From Yponomeuta sedellus (taxonomy: Eukaryota; Arthropoda; Insecta; Lepidoptera; Yponomeutidae): 64,000 nucleotides of DNA. How positions within the stretch are numbered: position 1 is the first letter of the stretch; each line of letters begins with the position of its first letter. The stretch spans positions 7,455,109 to 7,519,108 of the forward strand of contig OW203736.1 in NCBI GenBank assembly GCA_934045075.1, read 5' to 3'. This document shows, piece after piece, positions 10,181 to 21,100 of the stretch. A model generated the notes under the pieces. It searched no databases. It was given only the letters and a program-made list of their open reading frames with translations, and had not been told where the DNA came from. The translations under genes were made by a program, and so were the position numbers.

Positions 10181-10805
10181 TTTTCCTCTGTTTGTTTATA
10201 ATGTGTTGTAAACTTTGTGTATACTTATATATATTTTGTTGTGTTTTGTGAATTTGTTACAGTTTTTTTGTTTTTAGTATTGTGCCGTTAAATAAATTAT
10301 TTCTCTCTCTCTCTCTCTCTATTATAGTGCGACTGTAACATTGACAGGAAAAATGATTTATGCCACACCTGGCAATAAAGTGGCTTTTCCCGCACGCTGC
10401 GCGTACGGAAAAAGCCGCTTTCTGGCCAAGTGTAGACATAAAAAGATGTACACAACACGGGAGGTAATAAAGAAAGATCGCATCTCTCGATCGCATATTT
10501 ACGTCCCTCGCTTGCAGCTCGGGCCGCAAACTTCTGCTATCTCGGCCTTTCTTTGTATTACCAACCTAGTTGTGTAATGTACTATTATGTGATTATTTAA
10601 TTGTCATAATATTAGTTCTTTTCTACGACACGCTAATATAAGCTACTCGAAATACGAACCCTGCGCAGACGGAGTACCGGGCACCAGCTAGTAAATAATA
10701 TTTTTCTTTATTTTTGAATAAAAACGTTCGAATGAACAAGACATTATTGATTTTAAACGTACCTATAACCTTTTATGAAACCTGGTCGGACTCTCCCGAC
10801 CAAGT

Positions 10806-11155
10806 TCGATATCAACCCTTGTATGTCCCCACTGTTGGGCGACGGGTCTCTTCCTGCATCGCAGGAAGGTTAGGCCATACTCCACCACGGGGGCCAAGTC
10901 CGGGTTGGTGGAGGGTTGTAAGACAGTGGCGGGTCTTACTGTCAGAAGTTATCAAGCCGCCCATGACGCCTCTGACATGGCTTAACGACTGCCATTACAT
11001 GACAGCCGGCACCAACGGCTTAACGTGCCTTGCGAAGCACGGAAGCGCTCGTAAAAATGCCACTAGCGGTAGTCACAGGACGGTCACCCATCCTGCACCT
11101 TACCGAATCCAATCATTCGGTTCGACTAGGCCACGAGCGCTTCCGACCAAGTTGA
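10806..11155 (-). repeat. R2 dispersed repeat, long copy
   Basis: On the plus strand it opens with CGATATCAACCCTTGTATG, the constant end, and continues through GGGCCAAGTCCGGGTTGG, CGACTGCCATTACATGACAG and CGGTTCGACTAGGCCACGAG. It covers almost the whole family consensus. A 160-codon open frame across it is a by-product of the repeat, because the same reading recurs in other copies and resembles no protein. Confidence 0.8.
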
Positions 11156-11199
11156 TCCGGTTATATAAAATCAATAATTTTCTTTATTGTTTATAACTA

Positions 11200-11440
11200 G
11201 CGGCGGTAGCTCAGTGGGTAGAATACCGAACTCCGAAGCGAGAGACTCAGGTTCGATTCCCAGTGCGGGCATGTACCAATGACTTTGTATTCCTAAATTA
11301 TGTACATTTGTGAAGTTACAGTAGCAATATACCACTCGCTGACTGAAACTGAAGCCTGAGTCTGAGGTGTTCAAACACCTCAGAGCTTGAAGTTGCCAAT
11401 CCGCGGTGGGCACCCGTTTTAATCGAGCCCAAACTCTCTC
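11200..11440 (+). mobile_element. T3-like tRNA-headed retroposon, variant body
   Basis: GCGGTAGCTCAGTGGGTAG and CAGGTTCGATTCCCAGTGCG supply A and B boxes, followed by ATGTACCAATGACTTTG as in T3. The 3' half differs: TTGCCAATCCGCGGTGGGC and CTCTCTATAAGAGAACGC. That half recurs without the head near 12370, 27600, 35780, 38800 and 54400. Confidence 0.75.
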
Positions 11441-11716
11441 TATAAGAGAACGCTGTATGTAGTGGGACGTATAGTCTGTTAGCTTTTAGAATATACCTCG
11501 GCTACTGTCGGGTAGAATCGGATGTGTAATAGAAATATCGGAACTAATTTGACTAAGTGTCATTTCGAAATCAGAACTCGATTATCAATACGAAAATTGG
11601 CGAAAACCGAAGCCTGCTCTAGAGCCCGAGATATATTCTAAAAGCTAACAGACTATATTTAGGCTACATAAAAAAATGTTTATAATTAGTGTGTTAGCAA
11701 TTTTTTTAAATACATA

Positions 11717-11885
11717 TTTAGAGGCTAAAAATTCCACCCATGCCGGGATTCGAACCCGCGACCTCTGGCTATCCGTGCCAGAGGTCGCGGGTTTGAATCC
11801 CGGCATGGGTGGAATTTTTAGCCTCTAAATAGGTTTTTTGAAATTGTCCTTAGCACGGGTTAGTGCATTAAAAATAAAAATAGTA
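11717..11885. mobile_element. T1 inverted pair (fold-back)
   Basis: Arms 11717-11769 and 11777-11830 are nearly perfect complements and meet inside the anticodon-arm region of the tRNA-like sequence. The right arm continues into the T1 tail with the small hairpin GCAC-GGGTTA-GTGC and the end TTAAAAATAAAAATAGTAT. The A-box half of the tRNA is missing from both arms. Confidence 0.85.
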
Positions 11886-12014
11886 TATTTTTTTACATAT
11901 TAAACATTTACATATTAAACATTACACTCTAGGGCTAAGACACGCGATTTTTAGTGCGGAAGTAGTTATTACTATTATTATTTATTCAATAAGACGTAAG
12001 ATTCAGATACGGCG

Positions 12015-12130
12015 CCTTATCGATACCTATGCTCTGTTACGTATCTATCGATGGAGTATTATCCACTTATCTCGCCACTATAAAACCAAAGTGGCGCATA
12101 GCATTTGTTATTGGCTTCTTTTGAATCAGT
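12015..12130 (+). promoter_or_regulatory. core promoter of the carboxypeptidase gene
   Basis: TATAAAA at 12079-12085 lies 46 bp before the start codon, which leaves room for transcription start near 12110. GATAAG-type motifs are present on the minus strand at 12016-12022 (CGATAAG) and 12066-12072 (AGATAAG). GATA factors commonly drive insect gut genes. TCAGT directly before the ATG resembles an arthropod initiator but is too close to the ATG to be the likely start site. Confidence 0.6.
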
Positions 12131-12198
12131 ATGAAGGTTGTAGGACTTATTTTAGTGGCTTTAGCGGCAGTCGCTGCTAAACACGAGGAGTATGTCGG
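12131..12198 (+). CDS. carboxypeptidase exon 1: signal peptide
   Basis: Codes for residues 1-22 plus two bases of Gly23. The start was chosen because the ATG opens directly into a hydrophobic leader ending AVAA and lies 46 bp from a TATA box. The donor GTAGGT at 12199 precedes an in-frame TAG, which fixes the exon end. Confidence 0.9.
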
Positions 12199-15100
12199 GT
12201 AGGTGAACTGTTTTTTTTTCTTAGTCGCTTTTGTACGCTTTTCCTGGGCAAAGGTTTCCCTACTGCTTCGTACCTCGCCTTATACTCTGCCACATCGCAC
12301 CTTCCCGGAAAGGGGAGTCCAGGATGTCGTTAATGTTTTGTTAAAAAATATATACCTAATGTTTTTTGTACAGGGCGAAGCCTTTCTCCCAGAGAGAAAG
12401 AGACAGGGAATATGGGTTCAAAAACCGCGCGTGCCCTCCACGGATTGGCAATAATAAGCGCTGAGATACGCGTCTCAGCCACTCAGTTTTCTTCACAGTG
12501 TTTTCCTTCAATCCTGATGTTTTGTGCAATTTAAATACTGTATCGGTATGATATTTTTAATTCAGTTGCTCAAAAAGTGGCGTATTACAAGGACGTATAG
12601 CGTGCGGGATGTGGGCTATCACACACTCGTGCTTTTTTTTTTACCTTTACCGCACTCGTGCGTTTTTTTTCCCAACTGTCAAAATAATGTCTATTAAAAA
12701 GAAACCAACCACGAAGTTTTTACTAAAAAAAAATCATAGAAGTTTTTTTGAGCTACTAATTTGTTTCTATATCAGATTTAATGATTTGATTGAATGAGTT
12801 AATTCCAAAAACCTATTTAGAGGCTAAAAATTCCACCCATGCCGGGATTCGAACCCGCGACCTCTGGCTATCCGTGACAGCGCTCTATCCAACTGAGCTA
12901 ATGGGCGACTCTTTACACTATTCTCTGTATTACGTACAGGCAGCGACATCTGGCCGAAGTAATTTCGATGTAAAAACCTAACTGTAAAGTAGGTAGTCGG
13001 GGCTGTAAGTGATGCAATCTACTTCGGCCAGATGTCGCTGCCTGAACGTAATACAGAGAATAGTGTAAAGAGGTTCGAAATTTCACTGATGCCGGTGAGT
13101 CGCCCATTAGCTCAGTTGGATGGAGCGCTGGCACGGATAGCCAGAGGTCGCGGGTTCGAATCCCGGCATGGGTGGAATTTTTAACCTCTTAATAGGTTTT
13201 TGGAATTGTCCTTAGCACGGGTTAGTGCATTAAAAATAAAAAATAGTATAATCATGTGGGTACAGCGATATCATTCCGATGTAAAAACCTAACTGCGAAG
13301 TAGGTAGTCAGGGCTGTAAGTGATGCAATCTACTTCGACCAGATGTCGCTGCCTGTACGTAATACAGAGAATAGTGTAAAGAGGTTCGAAATTTAACTGA
13401 TGCCGGTGAGTCGCTCATTAGCTCAGTTGGATAGAGCACTGGCACGGATAGCCAGAGGTCGCGGGTTCAAATCCCGGCATGGGTGGAATTTTTAGTCTCT
13501 AAATAGGTTTTTAGAATTGTCCTTAGCACGGGTTAGTGCATTAAAAATAAAAAATAGTATAATGAATGAGTTAAGTTAGGTTTCATTTCATCTCATTCAT
13601 TTTCATTTTCATTTAATATCACTAAAAAAATTCTACTGAAAACTAGGCTGTATGGACATTTTTTCCTACTAGAATGGGTGAAGAGAAAAAATCTCTGCTT
13701 ATATTTTTTTACGGTTGGCGCCATTTTCCAAATATTTTTGCCTTATTAAATTGCTTATTTTTTTCGCAACTGTGTTAAAAATTGTCGTTCAGTGCACGTG
13801 CGGAACCGTCATTGCAACTTGTTCTGACTGTCAACCCTCGCCTTCGGCTGCGCCTCGGCTCGGGTAGACATTTGTCGGAACTCTTTGCAATGACAGCCTT
13901 TCCGCACTTGTAATGAAATAATAAGTACAGTTAAGTTGATATAAAGATTTAATTAAGTAAGCGTTTTAGGAGTGTTCTAACGGTATTCTTATATGTTTAT
14001 ACATAATCCCAGAGATGTTTACTTGAATATTGGAATTGTGTTACGCCAAAACAGTCCACTCCACAACAGGTAACTTGCAAGAAAAACGTCGCAAGAAAAA
14101 CATGAAAAAATACAACATACATTATTGTATGTTTAAATTATTAAAGCGCTTCTTTCGATTGTTACTGATTATGGACTTGATTGTTTTAGTGTAAAACGGT
14201 CCATCAGACTTGTTGCATATGCCATATTGATGCCTTTATCGTTAATAATTAAATCTTCCGTTCGATATCAACCCTTGTGTGTCCCCACTGCTGGGGCACA
14301 GGTCGCTTCCTGTATCGCAGGTTAGGTTAGATTACATACTCCACCACGGGGGCCAAGTCCGGGTTGGTGGAGCTTTGTAAGGCAGTGGCGTGTCTTACTG
14401 TCGGAAGTCATCAAGCCGCCCATAAGGCCTCTGGCATAGCATACCTAATCTCCCGTAATGTAAATCAAATGATATTTTCAGATCATGTTGTCTCTTTTCG
14501 TTTTTGTTGTTATGTCTGTTTAGTTCAACCTTTGTGTGTGATACCGTTGATGGAAATAAATGTATATCTTCTTTAATATACTACAGTATCTTGCATCTCT
14601 TCTTTGCCCTCAGCTGGAAGTCCTACTACGTTGGCCCCCCCACTCAGGAGCAGCTGCTAATCTTGGGCCAGATCGAAAATGAGTTCGAACTGGACGTACT
14701 GAGCTTCCCTATCATCAACCGCGAAGGAGTAGTCCTGGTGAAGCCTGAATACCAGGCGGGGCTCGAAGCTAAGCTGCAGGAGGTCGGCATCCCCTTCAGA
14801 GTGCACGTTGCTGATGTCAAGAAGTAAGTATTTCAGGAAGAGACAGAGACTGGCTATAACATACAATATGCAGGTTTGCTAAAGGTCATTCGAATGGTGG
14901 CGTGGTCGCCGGGTCATCTATCTCCCTCCAAAATGGCTGAGACTGACGATGGCTGACCACTGCGTTATACTCGTGAACGAGTGCTGTTTGTGTATGCTCG
15001 TGAACGAGTGCTGTTTGTGTGTCTGGCGGCAGCACTTATGTTTCTTTAATTTTTGTAAGACAATTAAATAATGCCTAGGCATTTTAAGATATTGATGGCA

Positions 15101-18100
15101 ATGATTGAATGTTATTATTTGTATAGGAGGCAACTGATGTATAAGGTTTAAGATGACTTGAGAAAAGGTGGTCAGAGTGGAGTTTTTTCCCGCTACCTTT
15201 TTCTCCACTACACTACGGCCCAAAGGCAGAGGCTTACATTTTTCATTGAAGTCAAAGTCATGGTCGAAATAATTTTAGACACTATAAAAAAAAATGTTTA
15301 CCTAATGAACGTCAAAGCTGTTAATTTCACAATTAATAGATTATGTGTAGAAGAATCTAACAAAGAAACTCCGCATACCTTTATTCTTTTCAAAACAGAG
15401 TTTAACTTATTTAACAGTTTTCAACCTTTAAGTTAAGTTAACTTTCTTTGAATTACATACACTAGACTTGACATTGACCAAACAGAAGGTAAATTCTTGA
15501 CGTTAATTCTTTTGTCTGTTCTCCTCCACGATAGGGTTCCCAGAGAGGCAGATTATACGATGGAGAACATGCACAATTTTTTTTTGGGCTCGTTGGAGAC
15601 GCCATGTTAAAAGATAATTAATCATAGTTAATCAAAAAGTATATCTAGTCATGTGGTAAATGCGCCATAAAAATTGGGATCAAGCTATGACGTCGAGTGA
15701 TGAAGCCGTTATTAATATTTTAAGAATATTCCGTCTAGTTCTAAAGGGGTGTTTAAAGCAGTAGAAATTATGTCATTGAGAAGTACGTATGCTGGTTACT
15801 TTAAATGACAGGATACTCAATAATTTTATTAGAGAACGTTGTGGACTGAATGAGGATTGTAGTGACAAGAATTTATGACCACAAGTGTCTAATTTCAAGT
15901 AGACTTAGTTAAGCCCTGCTTTGTGAATCAAGTGTTTGTAATTCGCACATACTGCTAAGCTTTAGATTAGAACAATATAGGTACACGTGTGGTGATGACG
16001 AGCCTAAATTGCACATTTTATGAAATCTCTTGCATATTGTGAGGGCCCCGGTGGCGCAGTAGGTTGGCCTATTTAGCTATAAATCCAAAGGTCTCGGGTT
16101 CGATTCCCGGCCGGGTCAAACTAGGAAACGAACTTTCCTAGTTCGTCTCGGGTCTTGGATTTTATCTATGAATTTATTGTATTCAATCTATCGTCGAGTT
16201 AACCTGTACCTAAAACAAGACATTTAGTTGTACTTAGTATAGGGCTACTGAGATCTGTGTATTATGTCCATAATACTTATTTTTAAGTAAATCTCTACCA
16301 CTTTTTCTGACACCATCAGCGCGTTGGCCTGTTTTTCTTTACTGACAACGTGCTATTCGGCCAGCACGCTGCTGCAGTCTTGAACATTTACTTTGGTTCT
16401 TTTTGAATTTTGTTTATGTGGTGCATCATACAATATTCTCTTTTATTTTAGGTCCTTGGATTTAGAGGACGAGCTCCATGCCAAGCGAAGGAACGAGTCC
16501 CGGGCCAGGAATGGAGGCAGAAATCTGCCCTATGACAATTACCAGGAATGGAGCACGGTACTTTTCAACCATAGTTATTGTACACCATGAATTTTGGGTC
16601 GTTTGAAAGTCATACCAAAGTGAATCAGCCTTTAAAATAGCTACAGAATACGCTAGTTTTATTTTAAAAAGCATTTCTATGAAAACTGAGCCAGTTCGAG
16701 CATGAGCGTGAGTGCATTTTTTTTAAACATGATTTCTTACTTCGAAACTCCATTTCTCAACTCGCTTGTTTTATTTTATTTAAGTCTATACTTAAACGTA
16801 ATAACATAACATGAAATTTACATACTGGCACATGTCGTGGGTAAAGAAACAACGACATCACAAACATGTAAACATCCAAGACCTGGGTTTTTTTTTTTGT
16901 CCCCAGCCGGGAATCGTAATAGTCTTATTATAGGCCGGATTTGATTACTGAAACATCCAGATTATTCGTGTATTAAAAAAAAGGTCGCTATTATAAGACA
17001 GATTTGGCACATATGGCTAAGAAATTGTCAAATGACTTCGAGTATTGTAATATAAATCGGAAATCTGTTGGAATGGTCTGCACAGAAAATAATAAGCATA
17101 AACAAGATACCAACAAAACAAATGTTACTTTCCCAATACCCCGTACACTTAAAACTAAATTCCGTGCTTTGACTTTCTTATAAGACTGGTGTGAAATAAA
17201 TTTATTTCAGATTGAAGACTACTTATTGGATATTGCCGAGCGTTACCCAGACATCGTGACTTTGGTGACTCCCGCCAATTCTTTCGAAGGGCGTCCAATC
17301 AGGTACACATGCTGGTGTTTCATGCTTTAAGCTTGCTAGTTTTTGATTTCAGAACTTTGCTATGCTACCACAGAGAAAATCACTAGGAACTAGAATGTAA
17401 AAAACGTAATCTGCCCGTCTCTTTTACTATTCACAACATCGAGGATTAGCTAAAAAAATATTTATCAGTACTCAGCCCGCCTGTTTGCAAATTATTTTGG
17501 GGCCATACATAATTTTAAGTTTCTTCGTATTTTTATGAAAATAATGAAAACTTTTCCTTCCCCAAACTTCCATAGTTTCCACTGCCAGTACAACAAACAA
17601 ATAATTTAGTGTAAGCTGGATACATGAATTTACAAATTTGTAGGTATTAATTATCTGACTTTATTATTATTATTATTATTATTCATCATAATTATTTCAA
17701 ATACAAAATCCATCTTATTTGTATTTCACTAAGGTATAAACTTAAACAAACCATTTATTGCCCTCAGATACCTTAAGATCTCATCAACCAACTTTGAGGA
17801 TGAAAGCAAGCCCGTCATCTTCATTGACGGCGGTATTCACGCCAGGGAGTGGATCTCCCCTCCCACTGTGACCTGGGCCATTCACAAACTGGTTGAAGAC
17901 CTCACGGAGAGCGACCTGCTTGAGGACTTTGACTGGATTCTTCTCCCTGTTGTCAACCCTGACGGATACCAGTACACTTTTGATTCTGTAAGTTCTCGCT
18001 AGTAACATCATCCTCACTATCATTGTGAACTTAGTTTTTTCTCTTTGCGTTGGTATCCTCCAAAAAATATGTTTGCATGAAGTGCGGTGTGTCCTTACAA

Positions 18101-21100
18101 CGTCTGAAGGAAAAATTCTCATATCTGATTCCCTTTTGTTTACAAATTTGACTACACTTGTGTATAGAAATGAAAACTCCTATGAGCACTGTTAGATTTC
18201 AAGGACCAAGTAAGCTGCCGCCTATTTATTAAGTCATAAACAACTATTCTAGTGTTGTTAATAACAGAGTTGGAGTTAATTCTTTCGCCAAAATGAAATT
18301 CGTAGAGCATAGAATTCAAATGAAATTTCATAGATCTCTGGAGTGTGAATGAGTGTTTAATTCACACTCCAGAAATCAATCGTTTATCTAACCTAGTCAT
18401 TAATTAAGATTATTTTAGTCTTTACCGCTGATCCATTTTAGTTTGTAACGGCCCCAGATCGTTGTAAGGATCTTTGATCTCACTTATAGAAGATTCTTGA
18501 GTGTATTACGAACATCAGGTTTTGGTTTGCTTACATACTACCGTCTGGTTTTTTGCCCCCACTTTGTTACTGCTCCATATTATATGCCTCTTCTTGCTGC
18601 AGTGGATGTGCCGCCAATTACTGATTTTTTAATTTTTTTCGCTTTGCAATGTGTAATTCTATTGCTCTGCAATGTGTAATTCTTAATACACTCTGATACT
18701 TATGTGTTTGTAAAACGCAATCTTCAGAGTTTATTCGGACTTTTATTATTTTTTACTCAATTCGCAATGAGTGCTTCATCAACTTCAGCGCTGAGGGTGC
18801 TAACTTACGCCACCAATGGAATAAAACTCATAATTTCTTTTATGACATCAATATCTTAACCGCTATAACAATTAATCCATTTCCGCCGAAAACGCTCGTT
18901 TTTAGCGAAAATCTATTAAACTCCTACGTTGTTGATCCTAGCTTCTAGACTGTAGCTTCTAAAAATAGTTGTCATAGTGGTTAAGATTTTTGATGATTAT
19001 AATTTGAAAAAAAAACGTATTATAAAACAAGTTATGTGGCGCTACTAAGCACCCCCCCGCGCCTTAAATCGTGAAACAATATTTCATGACTTCAAGAACG
19101 TAAATGGTCAAGAATATGATGACTTATTCGACAATTGCGCATTAGTGCAGTAACTGTAACAGAAATATAGCATACACAGTCTACTTTATCACGTGCGACA
19201 TCACAGTCACGTTCGATAAAAGTTTGCAACTGACGATAACTGTTATTGGTGTCAACTTTTTTTATTACTTTCATATTTATCAAAGTGAATGGCATATTTA
19301 TTGTACGGGATTCTCCCTACGACATCGATAAAAAGCCATATTAATCGGTAGCTCAACAATAGATTTATATTGAAATAATTATCTGCACTTTAATCCCATA
19401 AAGATTAAAGTTTGTTGGAATTATGAGATTATTAATCAATTACCTAATTGAATTTATTAGTTAGCTTCCACAAGTCGAAATGTTTATGATAACGTCAAGG
19501 AAAATATGAGTAATGCAAAATTGTGTCTTTCATGACAATAACACAAATTGTTGTTCACTGAAATATTTTATAGAAGGCTGGTTATTTCTACAGTCACAGT
19601 CTTATTTGAAAATTCACCATTCCTTTCAAACACTCCTTAGAGTCTATCTATATGTGTCTTCATCTTTTTCTTTTTTCTTGTATAATCTCCACTACAGACT
19701 ATTTCAGTTTTTTGTAATGTTTTAGGGAATTGTTTTTTTATAATTATATTCCAGAATTTAGTAAAAAGGTAGTTTTTAAGCTGTGGTAAGTGTTCTTGTT
19801 CAAAAAGTTCAGTTAAATACCTAATCTGTTTCTATAAGTCGAGACTTCGACACCAAACACCGAAAAATAACGACGTGCTTGTCGAAATCAAATGTCTCAA
19901 AACTATCTTTTAGATATTTGAGTTTTTAGACCTTTTTTATACTGCGTTTAACATACGGTATATGTGTAAAGTTTTTGTTATTCTTTGTTATACCAGGCCA
20001 CTCAGAAAGTTTTTCGCCACTTGTAATTGTTCTAAAAATGTCGATTATTTAAAAGTAAAATACTACTGTTCGATTTTCAAATTTCCTTTCGCATTTTTTT
20101 GAGAGCCAATTCAAATTTTCTTGTCTCATTAAATAATGAATCTGCATCGAGAAGATCTTCGGGCTATCATTTTTTACTTTTAAATGTGGCTTAAAACCTG
20201 ATGAGTCATTTGATCGACTTCGAATTGCTTTTATGGATGAAGAACCTTCAAAAGCAACCATCTACCGCGGTTATAGCGAGTTCAAACGCGGTCGTCTTAC
20301 TTTGGGGGATGAACAAAGGAGTGGTCGTCCTACGACGGCAGTCACCGAAGAAAGTGTGCTGGCAGTAAAAAATTAAATTCAAGAAAACAGACGAATTACG
20401 TACGAAGACATTCAGCATACACTGCAGATTGGTTCAGGAAGTTTTCACAAGATTTTGCACGAGCACCTTTGCGTAAGGAAAATAGTTTCCCGCTGGGTGC
20501 CGCATGCCTCACCGAAACTCAGAAGCAGGCCCGTGTGTATTGGTGCCGGGATATGTTCCAAAAAATTGATGCTGGCTCGTCACGGCGCGTTTACGACATT
20601 GTGACAGGTGACAAATCCTGAATTTATCAATATGATCCAAAAACAAAGCGTCAGTCGACAGTTTGGCTGTTTCAAAATGAACCAACGCCTACGAAAGTGA
20701 AGCGATCGAGGAGCGCAGGAAAAGTTTTGATTGCTAGTTTCTTCACTTTGATGGGGTACCTAATTTCAATTCCACTTCGAGACCAAAGCAGCATCAACGC
20801 TGAATGGTATAGCACGAAATGCCTGCCAGAAGTTTTTTCTGAATTGAGCAACAAGCGACCAAACACCGGGTTCCGTGGGGTCTTTCTTCACTACGACAAC
20901 GCGCCCGCGCACTCTGCGATCAAAACGAGGGACTTCCTGGACTCTACACCGGTCAGAATCTTGGGACACCCTCCTTACAGTCTTGATTTGGCTCCGTGTG
21001 ACTTCTTTTTATTTTCTAAAATGAAAAATCAGCTCAAAGGGATACAGTTTTCATTGCCAGAAGACGCGCTAGCAGCGTTTGGAAGGCCGTGGAAGAGGTG

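Noticed and set aside
10714..11196. 160-codon open frame reading PLYVPT...HTPPRGPSPGWW
   Set aside because: The same reading recurs in at least six R2 copies with no sign of a start, catalytic motif or known domain. It is better explained by the repeat consensus lacking stops in that frame.
18338..18372. microRNA hairpin in intron 5
   Set aside because: Stem of about 14 bp and a total of 35 bp is far too short for a precursor.
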